Assembly: GCA_013339895.1 (NCBI GenBank)
Contig: JABACO010000007.1
Span: forward strand, 5,791,313 to 5,855,312
DNA from: Ephydatia muelleri
Lineage: Eukaryota; Porifera; Demospongiae; Spongillida; Spongillidae
Direction of reading: 5' to 3'
DNA: 64,000 nucleotides
Position numbers and translations under genes: made by a program. Below are positions 10,800 through 22,530 of the stretch, piece by piece (positions within the stretch are counted from its first letter, which is position 1; every line of letters begins with the position of its first letter). The notes beneath the pieces are model-generated. The model was not told the DNA's origin. It ran no database searches and was given only the letters and a program-made list of their open reading frames with translations.

Positions 10800-11771
10800 T
10801 TACTTACAGCAGCACCTCTTTAGCGCTGGCTGCAGTTGACCGTTCCTCATCATCACGATGGGGTCCGAGACGACGACAACTGCTTCCAAGGTCGTCATGC
10901 TGAGACCGAGGAAGATCCAATACTCGTAGGCGTCCTCCTCCTGGCCCTGGTAGTCAAGCGATTCCCATAACACGAGGATTACGAAAGGAACAGAGGACAT
11001 GATGAGGTGGAGAAGCACCAGAATGTAGGTCGCTTGCAATCTACTACGAGTCTCTGATTGTAGCTGCGGGGTGGGCGACGAGTTCGACCTTTCCTTCCGC
11101 ATGGCCACGCAAAACACCAGTGAGAAAAGCACTCCCGGGACGACCCCGCCCAGCACAATCATCAGACACTCGATGCCAATGGTGAGACCCCGGCAGGTGG
11201 TCGAGCAGTAGGTCATCAGCATGCAGAACCCGAAAGTGGGCAGGTAGCCATAGCAGTCGACGGGGAGAGGCAAACAGGCGATTAGCGCGCTCGACGTCCA
11301 TGCGATGATGCAGAGAAAGATGGCCGTCCTCCTCCTATAAGGCGGGTACGAGAATGGAAAGAACACGAGACTGAATCGGTCGAGGGAGATGATGCAGAAC
11401 ATTGTATAGCGGACCAATCTGAGGAACAGTTTGATAAATCCCATGACGTTGCACTCGGCTGGTACCAGTAGGGGACTTCCACCCATCAGATTTCCTATAG
11501 CGAACGGGAGGCACAGCGCGAGAAGGATGTCCACCACCACGACTTGCAGCGAGAAGGCAAATTCGGTATGAAAACGAGGGAGATTGGTCACCAGGTAGAT
11601 GATGTAACAGTTCAGTGGTATGCCGAGGATGACGAAGATCAGAAAGCACGCGACTTGTATGTGAGACAAGTAGAGAGGAAACAATTTCTCGAGTTGCAAC
11701 GACTTACGCAAACAAGTGGAAGCGTTGTCAAATTCAGCTGGGGTTGTTGAGACATTCATAGTGACATCCAC
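10800..11771 (-). CDS. Rhodopsin-like (class A) G-protein-coupled receptor 1
   Basis: A single exon encodes 323 residues. The extracellular N-terminus has N-glycosylation sites (NVS, NAS). Seven hydrophobic segments follow. Class A landmarks are GIPLN (TM1), VVVDILLALCLP with the TM2 Asp, ECNVMGFIKLF with the conserved TM3 Cys, SLDRF in place of E/DRY, and a Trp in TM4 (IIAWTSS). TM7 ends in SDPIVMM where most receptors have NPxxY. Extracellular loop 2 is cysteine-rich (CYGYLPTFGFCMLMTYCSTTC) and the C-terminus ends in CCCK, a possible palmitoylation site. GPCR 2 at 28.1 kb, on the same strand, shares these variants, so they are paralogues from a local duplication. It should signal through heterotrimeric G proteins at the plasma membrane; the ligand is unknown. 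Confidence 0.9.
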   Translation of the reverse strand: MDVTMNVSTTPAEFDNASTCLRKSLQLEKLFPLYLSHIQVACFLIFVILGIPLNCYIIYLVTNLPRFHTEFAFSLQVVVVDILLALCLPFAIGNLMGGSPLLVPAECNVMGFIKLFLRLVRYTMFCIISLDRFSLVFFPFSYPPYRRRTAIFLCIIAWTSSALIACLPLPVDCYGYLPTFGFCMLMTYCSTTCRGLTIGIECLMIVLGGVVPGVLFSLVFCVAMRKERSNSSPTPQLQSETRSRLQATYILVLLHLIMSSVPFVILVLWESLDYQGQEEDAYEYWIFLGLSMTTLEAVVVVSDPIVMMRNGQLQPALKRCCCK

Positions 11772-11829
11772 TCAGAGCGTATCTTTCTATATATATGTGA
11801 TTATCTCCGACTAGGACTAATAACGTCTC

Positions 11830-12429
11830 CAACAATGACTAAAAAAAATAGCCTTCTATTACGATGCACTGGTTTGAAAGCCGCAGAAATCTACATTAAT
11901 TAAAAATGTACATCAGGTTGGCTTTTATTCACTCCCTATCTGCCTGATGCACGCGTGTATCCGCTGAAATGTGTACTACATCATGCACTCTACGTCAGAC
12001 AAATAACTCAAGTAGCCGTGAATAGAGTACTGCATGCATTCTGTTAGGAATTTATACTGAGCAGTAGCATTTATATTCAACGCAAAGGGTTCAAATTAAA
12101 AGCGGAATACTATACTTTTATAATTATCATAGGCACCTTTAGATTGTCCAAGCATTTTAATTATCACGTGACACCAGCCTGCATGTGAACGAGCGCAAGT
12201 CTCTGAGCGTTGGGACAAAGTTTCAGTCAACCCTCCGATGAAGGGGGCGAGGCGATTGGAAGAAATAATATACGTCCTTTTTGAGAAATTATAATATAAT
12301 GTGGAAGGATATCGAAAACAGGCTTGGATATAGGGTTTGGTGGTTAAAGGAAACACGGCACATTTCTGATACAGTGGTATATGCTATACTAACAGTGTTG
12401 CCCGCGATATATCGTGGGCAGCGAAATAC
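11830..12429. other. Intergenic, upstream of GPCR 1
   Basis: AT-rich DNA without a supported gene. It ends at the inverted-repeat element beginning at 12430. Confidence 0.4.
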
Positions 12430-12529
12430 TAGTCTCGTACCCAGACCCACCATGACGTAAGCGTTTATCGCTTACACTATACTGTAAGCGATAAACGCTT
12501 ACGTCATGGTGGGCCTGGGTACGAGACTA
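12430..12529. mobile_element. 100-bp palindromic MITE, same termini as the RecQ element
   Basis: The element is an almost perfect hairpin: ~47-bp arms (starting TAGTCTCGTACCCAGACC, continuing CACCATGACGTAAGCG) around a 6-base loop. The first 18 bases match the ends of the 1618-2219 element at 17 positions. Flanks GCGAAATAC and GCGTATACA resemble each other only weakly, so any target-site duplication is eroded. The near-identity of the arms suggests a fairly recent insertion or selection for the hairpin. Confidence 0.8.
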
Positions 12530-13121
12530 GCGTATACATTACATTGGCATACAGTGCAAAATATATTGAGTGCATTTCGAATATACGCACGAATATACGC
12601 ATAATCGGTCACTTGCGGTGTGTGGTATCTTAGCGAACCTTTGAATTCTATTTAAAGGAGAAGATTCCGTATAAAAGGAGCTCGCAAGTCACAAATTCGA
12701 CCGGCCAACGCAAACAACAATGGCGTCTGAACTACGTGCAGTCCTATTCTTTAAAAAAAATACTTCGCACACATTTGCACACATAACATTTGATATAGGA
12801 TGCACAAGTGTATCAATCGCGATCTGCAAATGGAGTTGTTCTAACGCGATGCATGTTTATTATTTTCTTGAAGGTCCCTAGCCCTATGAGAAAAAAGGGA
12901 ATAACCAAATGGAAAGGCACGTGGTTGATGTGGGATCACACGTTGGGTTGGCTCGGGTCGAATGTTCGATGACAAAAGGTCACCGAGCTAGATCCAAACA
13001 GAGTTCATTCGTTCGAATCCTCCGCCCGATCAGCCTGTCTAGTTACGTAGCATCTCCTCCTTTAATGCCACCGCTTTGGTCATCATCGTAATTTGGTTTT
13101 CAGGATAACCATCACCTTCCC

Positions 13122-13427
13122 TCACCCCCCCCCCCCCCCCCCCCGCAAAAATAAAGTTCGTTATTAAATTTTTAAAAAGCTTCATACATACCTGTACAAC
13201 TCGCAATGCACGCATACATATGTATGTCGGAGGATTGGGTGATCCCCCCTTTTCGGTGCCCCCCCCCCCCCCCCCCCCCCCCTCCCCACCCCCATCCCGG
13301 TCACGGTATCGAAGCTTGCCTTTTCCCGTTAGTATAGAACCATAGATTAAGACTCATAATTAGTCGTAAACTAAACATCTTGCTCAGCATCATTATAGTG
13401 GGGGGGGGGGGGGGGGGGGGGGGGGGG
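13122..13427. repeat. Cluster of poly-C and poly-G runs
   Basis: C runs of about 22 bases lie at 13122-13144 and 13260-13282, and a G run of about 28 bases at 13400-13427. The C and G runs face each other and could pair or form quadruplex/i-motif structures. They give a spurious polyproline frame on the minus strand. Confidence 0.85.
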
Positions 13428-13429
13428 TC

Positions 13430-14590
13430 ACCGCCTTCCAGGTTGGAATGCTGCCCAACGTAATTTAAATTGCGAATTAAATCGCTTTGTGACAAAAATT
13501 TGTATGAAAATTTTTATGTGATAATACATGAAGCACATGTTATATAGAAATGCAATTACATTGTAACGTGGAATAGTTAATGTCAGTTCCATTCTATTCA
13601 CAGTTTCATAATGATTTGATATATTTGTAAGATATATTGCTTTTTGACAATGCTGGGAAGTGCGGTTGACGACGTTTTTAATAGGAGCATATTTCAGTCA
13701 CATATGTTTTCCTCCACAAATAGCATACATAAATATTGATGTCTGCAACATTTGTGCAGCCGCGAAGATTTGCGATTTCTGATGCCAAACAGTAAGTGTA
13801 TCCATCTTGGTTCTCTTGAAATATTTGTCCATAGATTCATCTTCTATTAAGTAGGATCAAAATTGATCAGCATTGTGAGGCAGATAGGTTGTTATCAAAG
13901 CACTCAGTTCAGCATGGCCTTCCTGCGATCCAGTGAGTAATAAAGCCAGCGCTCTAAAAAAAACAGTTACCATCACCTCGATCCTCTAGCTTGAGGATTG
14001 TGGCCGGAATCTGCTATTCAGTCCTAGATGGCCAAGCATGACATTCTGGTCAGTAGGACAATTGTTCTCCATGACTTTGACCACTTCTATGATCCATCAT
14101 TAGATGTATTTACTCTTTCAATTTCTTTTGATGGAAGATATCCACTCCATTAGCATCTCCTATTGAAGTAATGCAATGATATGCATGACATTGCATGTGT
14201 AACGAGCTGGCTAAACCAATAACCGGCGCTTGCGCAGTTCCTTGGCGTCTGCCGACTATTCTAGAACAGTGTCTCCGACAGGTCGTGTGACCTGCCTATA
14301 TTCCGTATATATATGTGATGTATTTTTGTATCTCGTCAGTTGTATACGTGCATGCTGCTACTATATCCTAATTGGCCACTTACACATGTAAAGGATCAAT
14401 ATTGAAATATACCTTTGTCAAGTGAGACGGATGAAAAGTGGGATTTATTTTAATCCCTGAATTTTAATATGTAGCAGAAAATGCGTACATGTCATATGAT
14501 GCATAGTGGTTATTAAATATATTAATTTACGAATCAATGTTTCCTTCAGCACTGACTTCTTTATTCCAAATTGTCCTCTGATTGTACATG
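13430..14590. other. Non-coding interval
   Basis: AT-rich sequence downstream (in the minus sense) of the integrase pseudogene. No domain or repeat array was recognised. Confidence 0.35.
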
Positions 14591-14906
14591 TATATCCAAT
14601 TACAAAATTCCTCTAGATTCAACGGTGACATGAGCAGGTATGATCTCAATTGTTTTCATGTCAACTGCTTTTGATGTCATCCAATACCTCGAAAGTTCAA
14701 CATCAGAACAATTTAGTGAAAGCCGAATTTTTCTGAATTCATCCAGTTCTTCCCATAGGTCGTCAGTCAAAATTACAAAATCACACCCATAACTTCTCTG
14801 AGTTAGAGCTCTCCATTTTATTTATGGAATTTTAAACATACGTCAACCAATAAGTCTCTGCTAACAGCAAACTCACTTTCCTGGATTCTCGGAGACTGGC
14901 TGTACA

Positions 14907-16682
14907 TCACATCATACAATTTTTTGTTTTACAACAAAATCTGTATCTTCTTCTGCTCTGTAACACTGCTCCTTGTTCTCCACAATTGCAGGTAGTGTGA
15001 GCAATTGAGTTCATTAGTGAGTCAAATGTCAAATGGTCAAATGTTGCTTCATTCCCTTCTTGCATTATGCATTCCTCTTTATCATCATCGTGTTTGCTGA
15101 CTTCATCCGTAACTGGTTGCTCATGTTTGCTTACTTGTAATGTGTTCCTTTTAATCATGCAACACTTACCATTTCTAATAATTGCTTCCTAGCTGGTTTA
15201 TATGTTTTTGAGACAATAGATCCCCTTCTTTTTGACCTCAACAGCTTCATATGGTCCCAAATACTTGTCTAAGATTTTGTCTCCCTTTCTTGAATCTCTT
15301 CTAAACTTCTGTTCAAATTTCTACAAAGTACATGTATGTTGATGAATATATATGTTACTTTTGCATTAAAATTCTGTCAGTTGTTGTTCTTCTATTATAA
15401 TCTTGGATGTAGTGTTTTTATGCAGTGGTAACGTTTTGAGTAATCGAATCTAACAATTAATCGTTGCTGCTATGAACATTTGCATCCTTTTTCTAAATGG
15501 ATCCTCCATCCTTGGCATCATTTTCATTGTGTCCTACAATCTCAATTTCAGTGTGTTAAAAGGTTTTCCTGTTTAAGGTAGAAGCAAATATATATGAAAT
15601 ACAGTTAAAAATGATTCATTTCGCTTGCCTTTTATACATAACTTCAAAAGATGTATAACCAGTAAATTTATGTCTTGATGTTCGTATTGCAAACAAAACA
15701 CTTTCCAAATATCTTTGTCGTATTGCATAGTTTTAACAAGCATGATTGAACTGTTGGGGATGGTAGGCTTATGATTTCTATGCTCTGTTCCAAGTACTTG
15801 CTACAATTCAGTATTAACTATGTTGATGAATTCCCGACATGTTTCTTTGAGCACAACCGAAACTTGAAGTAGACTATGGATGGTGTTCAAGGTGATATAA
15901 CTCTTACTCACCGACATGTTGTCTTGAAAATAAATCTTGCAACACTATCTGCATTATTATTTGCTTGAGACTCAGCCTTTGGCCATTTGCTAAAGTAGTC
16001 AATGAGAGTGACAATATACTTTTTTCCACTAGTCTCAGGAAGTGGCCCAATTATATCAATTCCTATGTGTAAAATTCTAACAAAATATTGAAAAGAATTG
16101 TATGAAAAGGAAAATAGAAAGATGAAAATAGTGACGAATAACCGTAACGCGACACAAATTTGATATAATATGAAAGTGAGATTGTTTCCGCGAAAATGGC
16201 ACTTTTTTTCAAGGTTTCAAACTTTTGATTTTCTAGAAGTCTGAAATGTTCTCTACACATTGCACTGAGAATCGGAGTATCCGTCAAGGAGTTGTAAGGC
16301 TTCGAATTTGTAATTAGCCATACACATTTCAACCCAAGCTTTGCATTTCTAATGCGCGTACTGGAAATTTGAAAATGTATCCGTTAGGCCCTTTTCGCGG
16401 AAAGGATCGAAAGTGTTAACAATTACAATAATTTTGAATTGTGTATACCACAGATCACAAACGAGTATAGCCGTTATGCAAATTTACCTGCTTCCAGACT
16501 TCAAGCTCATAAGTATGAAATATAGAACTGACCCAGGCTGAGTAAACTTGTCATTTGTGCATGCGCTGGCATGCTCAACATTTGGAAACAAAATCTTTCA
16601 CATCATCTGTCATTTTCGGTCTCCAGTAAAACCTTGCACTTATCTTTGCAAGAGTCTTATCCCTCTCACGATGGCCACCTGT
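14907..16682 (-). pseudogene. Integrase pseudogene (Ty3/gypsy or Ginger type), intron-like gaps
   Basis: Blocks in order on the minus strand: an H2C2 zinc-binding region (GGHRERDKTLAKISARFYW then VSKC-ACQRM, 16680-16550); the rve core GIDIIGPLPETSGKKYIVTL-IDYFSKWPKA (16065-15960), with the first catalytic Asp in GIDIIGP; REFINIVNTEL and GTEHR (15860-15790); IRTSRHKFTGYTSFEVMYKR (15690-15630); and the C-terminal KGDKILDKYLGPYEAVEVKK (15290-15220). A further open frame of 83 codons at 14907-15158 has CNC and CC pairs. Gaps between blocks have GT/AG-like borders (for example GTGAGTAAG after the TTCR segment near 15915), so the source gene probably had introns, as Ginger DNA transposons do. Stops inside blocks make this a relic. 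No reverse transcriptase is adjacent. Confidence 0.7.
16184..16404. mobile_element. MITE with GTTTCCGCGAAAA ends, copy 1
   Basis: A 221-bp segment starts GTTTCCGCGAAAATGGC and ends CTTTTCGCGGAAAG, its inverse. Its interior matches 46947-47175 (CAGTACGCGCAATAGAAGTG-like and TCCGATTCTCAGTGC phrases) and part of 18060-18230. It sits inside the presumed intron of the integrase pseudogene, between the zinc-binding block and the rve core. Confidence 0.7.
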
Positions 16683-17073
16683 AACAAATATATGAATATT
16701 TCACTTTAACACCGGATCCGTGAGAACAGGACATTTTTTTTGTCGAACCCTCCATTCAGAAAATTAGTCGGAAAAATGTTTCTCGCTACAAGAGTGGCAT
16801 TTTTGGATAGCCCAACCATCGCAGAAATTGTTTATGTCATTATTAATCTTGTAGCAAGATTGATGCTAGATCTGTATGCATTGTAAGAGACGCGATTCGC
16901 AATTTCTTGGTCATCGCGGGGACGTAAGTACACTTTTTTCTCAAGCCCTATTCAACAAGTTTTATTGTGCTTTCATGCTTAGTTTGTTTACCAATAGAGA
17001 TCATAGCGAGTAACGTTTCATTAATCCACTTAGATTTTGTACAAAACACTTGCCTTTGTAAGTCCCCAGACCC

Positions 17074-17343
17074 ATGGAAAGTGACGTAATTCGTTATTTA
17101 GTCATTAGTGGACGAGTCGAGTGTAAAATGTTGCCATCATGTGCTGAGAAGCACAAGAAACCATTGTGCACTATATGTGATGGAGGAACGCGTTGCACTA
17201 AGTGTTGTCTATGCAAACCCCACCAACGTCCAGGTCGTCCAAGGAAGGATAGATCGTTACCAGATACACCCGTACGAGCTAGTAAGGCGCATCACAGAGT
17301 ACATGAAAACTTTACAAAATTGATACGTTTTGTGCAGGATTAA
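17074..17343 (+). CDS. Small Cys-rich protein with an AT-hook, in a TIR element
   Basis: A frame of 89 codons has a dense cysteine cluster, CTICDGGTRCTKCCLC (spacing C-x2-C-x5-C-x2-CC-x-C), directly followed by the AT-hook-like GRPRKDRS. Zinc binding followed by minor-groove contact would suit a DNA-binding protein. I have the impression of a similar Cys-cluster/GRP N-terminus on large uncharacterised cnidarian and sponge proteins that look transposon-borne, but cannot confirm it here. The frame ends at a TAA just before the GA tract. It may be only a first exon: the whole element is short and no transposase domain follows. Confidence 0.4.
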   Translation: MESDVIRYLVISGRVECKMLPSCAEKHKKPLCTICDGGTRCTKCCLCKPHQRPGRPRKDRSLPDTPVRASKAHHRVHENFTKLIRFVQD

Positions 17344-17360
17344 CATCAGAAAAGCCGTTG

Positions 17361-17493
<133 letters not shown>

Positions 17494-18059
17494 GAGAGTA
17501 AGAGAAACGATAATCGACAAATGCGTGGCTTATATATGTCACTAATATTAGCGTGAAGCTTTAATAGGACCTCCGCCCGTATACGCGTAATTACTTATTT
17601 CCATTGCCCAGACCTATATGATAGACATTTGGCTTTGAACTCTGTCTTTCAGAGAGCTGAAAGACTGCAGTGCCAAAATTAGTAGAATTCGATGTTTGTG
17701 TGTAGAAATGAGAATGTATTCACTGTTTACGAATGAGAAAAACGTCACTGAAAAAAGTGTACTTTTTTCGGTGACGGTTGTAAGTTACAAACTTTGAACA
17801 AACACATGATAGGCTAGGAAGTAGGTATGAAGGTGGGAAAAGCATAAATATTCATGTGGAGAGTTGTATTATTATAGTTCATAGCCTTTACGACAATTGG
17901 ACCGCTTGCAACTAATTTTCAAAAACGTGCGTTCGACAAAATCAGCTCAAAAAATGTCCTGTTCTCACGGATCCGGTGCTAAATATTTTTAATTCAACTA
18001 AATTCAAATTGACTGTAAAAATTCTCGAAATTAAAATAGAATTCCAAGCGTCAAATCAT

Positions 18060-18235
18060 GAATAGAGCATTTTTTAATACACAGAACTTCAGGTAATGAC
18101 GGATGCTCTGATTCTCAGTACGTAAGAAGCAATCTGTAGAGGACATTTCAGACATCTAGAATATCAAAAAATTTGTGAAATCTTGAAAATACATGCGCTA
18201 GGTCCAACGATCCCATAACAATCGTTTGGACAATT
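18060..18235. mobile_element. Partial copy of the GTTTCCGCGAAAA MITE
   Basis: It contains the phrases TGACGGATGCTCTGATTCTC, AGAAGCAATCTGTAGAG and ACATGCGCTAGGTCC, which align in order with the copies at 16184-16404 and 46947-47175. The terminal inverted repeats are missing or eroded. Confidence 0.5.
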
Positions 18236-18299
18236 CCGTGTGCGCAACATCGTGGTTAAACTCTTGCGCATGTATAGATGATTTACACCGGGAGGGGTC

Positions 18300-19147
18300 A
18301 CCCTATCCCACCCCCAATCACTGTATCCGGGGGGTCACTCAATCCAACTGCATCATATACGCAAACGTTAACGGTATTCTAGACTAGCCTCCAGCGGATC
18401 TATGTGCGTGTATGATACTAGTACTAGATAATTAATCGCATCACTATTAACAGAAAGAAGCGCATAAACAAACATTGGTACGCTAATTTGTCGACATTCG
18501 ACGCACGGGAACCGGGCCACCACCATCAATGTCAATATTGGTGTACTTTATAAAATCTCAGTACAAAAAAATTTAAACACAACTGCACATCCATACAATC
18601 TGATCGCAGTTCATAATGTCAATCAGTTTACATCCAATGTGACAAGTCGGAAGGTAATCAAAATTAGCAAGTTTTCCCAGTTAGCTAGTTGCAATTGAGA
18701 TAGACGTACTACTTGAGTCGTCTTGAAAAGAAAATCCGGTCAAAAAAAAAAGACATGTTACATAGGCCTGAGGCAGTCAGTGAAACTTTTACATCATATT
18801 CTTGGAACAGTATTTTAAACCCACGTATAATACTTTCTTGCGTCATATATACATGATTTATTCACGTACATTTGAGTTGGTCAAACATGTTTCTCCATCA
18901 ATTTTCGCTGCGTTTATTTGCAAAAAAAATCATGGCAGACACGAAACGAACTGATGCATCTTGCACGTACATCTGTACCACTTCGATGTTAACATGACAA
19001 CAGGCTGCCTTGTACATGTATAACACTGGGTTGGTCTTGCATTCTCCTAGCTGTTGAGTGCTATGATAATTGGGGTTCATAAAACTTTCATGTTTAGCCT
19101 CACCTCTTTCGTTCAGCCTTTCAGACCCTAAGCCTAAAATCTCAATG
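18300..19147. other. Non-coding interval
   Basis: No gene or repeat supported. Short palindromic and low-complexity tracts only, up to the TTAA that borders the piggyBac-like element. Confidence 0.35.
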
Positions 19148-19271
19148 TTAAATCGCTGTCTACGCGTAAATGTATATCATCTACGCGTAGACGATTGAAT
19201 ATCGTATCAAAGGAATCATGTTTATGAGGCAATTATAAATGCAAGAGCAGCGCCAAAAATATATATCATTC

Positions 19272-19571
19272 AACTTTCAATGACATCCCCCTCCATGCAC
19301 ACATTGATTCATCAATGCAGAGAGATGTGCCAGGAGAGATTCCTGCTTGTGGACTGTGGTTGAAACATTCAATTGCTGGTCGAAATGGAATCCAGGGATC
19401 CAGTTGAAGATCATCTTCTCCAAAAATTGAAAGTTGTAGGCTCCGAAGGATATTTTCAAATTCATCCCATGCCATGAATCTCCCAAAATTCATTGCTAGA
19501 ATCGGTCCCTGACTTTCAACATTCCAGAGATCCTGCCGATCACCTTTAGCCATTGCAAGAATGATGCTCAA
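19272..19571 (-). pseudogene. piggyBac-type transposase fragment (DDE_Tnp_1_7)
   Basis: The frame reads WNVESQGPILAMNFGRFMAW, then DEFENILRSLQLS, DPWIPFRPAIECFNHS and PGTSLCIDESMCAWRGM. This is the piggyBac core from the '-MSRDRFEEILRYLHF-' region to the first catalytic Asp (IDESM). The frame then ends, close to the left end of the element. The two later catalytic aspartates and the C-terminal Cys-rich domain are absent, so it cannot transpose. An acidic stretch (SEEQSEEESDASTGTSEDD) in a neighbouring frame at about 19990-19930 may be the eroded N-terminus. Confidence 0.75.
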
Positions 19572-21395
19572 GAAATGGTGCAGCTAGCTTGTTGTATATG
19601 GGAGGGGGTGGTGCCTCATTTCTGGTTGTTGATTGGTGCCATATACAGTACTTGCAAGAAGATCTTCTGGCATCATCTTCTTTCATCATTGAGTAAGCAT
19701 GGAGCAATTTGGCTTTGAACCTGTGTGCATGTCCCAGAGGATCCATTGCTACCTCCCAATGCTATGCCAGTCAACTCCATCTTTGTTGCAAACAATAGTT
19801 GAGGCAGGTGAGGGTGTTTCTCTTGTCAAGGGCCTATGCAAACAAATACCATACGCCACATATAATCATTTTAATCAAATATGGCAGACCTGACCACCCT
19901 ACCATAGTGAGCCTGGAACCTTTGCAGCTCCATCATCTTCAGAAGTCCCTGTACTTGCATCACTCTCTTCCTCACTCTGTTCTTCACTGCAAGGGGTGTG
20001 CCCGCAACCGTGAAAAATAGAGGTTGTTCGGAAGCTGTTGTTATAGTAATAGTTCGCTGGAGCGACCTTGCGTGAAAGTTGGCAATCGAGTTGTCCGCGA
20101 AGCAAAGTGTCCATCCTCTGCTTCTCCCAAACCCAATTTGCTCTACGACAACACCAACCTCACTGGTTCTCGGACCTCTCAAACTTTCATTTTGACACCG
20201 ATTTTAACTTTCTTAGCCATTTGAACACAGCAATTCAGGGCTTTGATTCCGGGCCCGTGACAGCACGCAATATCACCCGGAAGAGCGTGCTTCCGAATTT
20301 TGCGCGCCATGTGCTCTCGAAATCGTGAGTGGACCGATTTCATACGAATGATTTCTCGGTCCCGGAGGATTATTTGTATGCGCACGGGATAATTCGAGAG
20401 CAACGTCGCGCGCGAACGTGCAATTTTGTACGTGACCGAGGAACCTACCGTGTATAGAACAATCGTATGACGTAAGGAAAGTTAAATATACTAGTTAATA
20501 CTATCATTATTTCTCAGGTTATTGATCACATAGTCAAAAAATTTAATGTTTCAAGTTTACAAATATGAAACATAGAAAGTTGATAAGAAAACAAACTTGT
20601 TCGTAGAAAAGAAAGCATAACTGAAACAACACTTTCACCAAAAAATGGCCTTACCTCCCAGCAGTTGATGGTGACGTTGTAACATCTGACTTCCACAACA
20701 CAGGTCTTTCTTTAGAATAGTTCACTGCTGTCAACCCGAATGCACGTAGAATACACCGCCATTTGAACGAAAGGAAAAGGGTAACAATAACTAGGTGCTG
20801 TTACATCACGTACGTTTTAGCGCTCTTGTTCAGCCAGGATGTTTCAGGTAGATCACATTTCTGCCATAATGCAGTAGAGAACACCATTATTCTGTTCCCG
20901 ACGTTACGCCTTGGAAGCAAACAAAGTGCCACACAAAAAAACGTAATTGACAGCTCACCTCGCTGTGTAGCGTAGCCGGCCGTTCTTTCTAACCAACAAC
21001 CTGCCTGAATTGCTTCACAGAACGTTATCCCAATACGCAATTTCCTGACAAGCAAAGCTTTCAAATCAAAACGAGCGTAGGCTAAAGGTAACTCACCTGG
21101 CTTTCGTTTGACGATTTTGGAATAAAATGGCACCTCTCTGACTTACAGTGGAAGATGTAGTGTTCCACAGCGGTCATACATCCTATCAAAAAAACATTCT
21201 GTTACCGACGCGAGACGAAAATAATCATCACGTGATTCACGTGGCTGCTATAAAATGCATACCGCATGCGTCGTCATGATGTTTTACTAATGACATGGCG
21301 ATTGCAGACCTCGCCTGCTGAGATTCTGGAAGACATTTCCATAATGGGAGGTTGGAGTTGGCATCCTGAGCCTTTGTATAAATGATATGACAAGT

Positions 21396-21527
21396 GGCCG
21401 TTCATAAATTACGTCACCTATATGGACCCCTTCCATACTGATGTATGCTTCATGTATACATCGTCACACTGGCTGCTACCACCCTGCATGCTGGGGACCC
21501 TTCGAAGTGACGTAATTTATGGATGGC
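21396..21527. mobile_element. 132-bp hairpin MITE inside the piggyBac-like element
   Basis: GGCCGTTCATAAATTACGTC at the left is mirrored by GACGTAATTTATGGATGGC at the right, with CCCTTCC/GGGACCC-like sequence further in. A small foldback element; the family is not assigned. Confidence 0.6.
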
Positions 21528-21939
21528 ACCAAAGAAGACACCGAGAGAACGAGGTACATTCTAGCGATAGATTGTTTGCGTGCCCCGCCTCTTTATACGA
21601 TGCATATAAGTAACATCACGCAGCAGAACATAAATAAAATATTAATATATTCTCCAGGGCAAGCTGAAGCATAAACCATCGTCCAAGAAATATATAAAAA
21701 TGCATTTCTTCATAAAAAAAATAAAACCAAGGCATTGACTGACACTCACTAATTAGAGCTAATGCTCGTACCATTCTGAGTCGTTCTTACACCTTGTGCA
21801 GCAGGTGGATGAACTTTGTGTGTAATTGTGTGTGGTTATATACTTGTGTAGCACTGTACTCAGAACCAAGGCAACAATATGAAAAACTATTCATTAACAT
21901 GACTCATAAAGGTGAAAAGATTCTTGATTTCCAGTGAGT

Positions 21940-22530
21940 ACTGCATAGATCACTTATCCTTTAGAAGACCAGTGGGGTGATGTCTCATACCAATGTGAAG
22001 CTTACTGGACAAACCTTGCGTCACATACAATGAAATGCAGTGATACACACTTCAGTATGTATACTATTATTAGTAACAAACGACTCACCTGATAGCCACA
22101 CCCTTCAGAATCACGTGACCCTCAGAAGACCATTGAGGTGATGTCTCATACCAATGTGAAGCTTACTGGACAAACCTTGTGTCACATACAATGAAATGTA
22201 GTGATACTCACTTCAGTATGTATACCATTATTAGTGAAAAACGACTCACCTGAGATAGCCACACCCTTCAGAATCACGTGACCCTCAGAAGACCATTGAG
22301 GTGATGTCTCATACCAATGTGAAGCTTACTGGACAAACCTTGCGTCACATACAATGAAATGTACCATAGATTATTTAGACATCTATGAATGTACTGAGTG
22401 ATACACATTTCCGTGTGTATACCATTATTAGATCTAGAGACAAATTACTCACCGAAGATAGCCACACCCTTCCGAATCACATCACCCTAAGAAGACCACT
22501 GTGGTGAGGCCTCAGACCAATGTGAGTACA
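21940..22530 (+). repeat. ~163-bp tandem repeat, four copies
   Basis: The phrase GAAGACCATTGAGGTGATGT-CTCATACCAATGTGAAGCTT recurs at about 21965, 22127, 22290 and 22491. It comes with GATAGCCACACCCTTC and AATCACGTGACCCTCAG upstream of it. The fourth unit is longer and more diverged. The array lies near the right end of the piggyBac-like element. Confidence 0.8.

Noticed and set aside
11788..11796. TATATATA upstream of GPCR 1
   Set aside because: Only 17-25 bases before the start codon, too close to place a transcription start upstream of the ATG.
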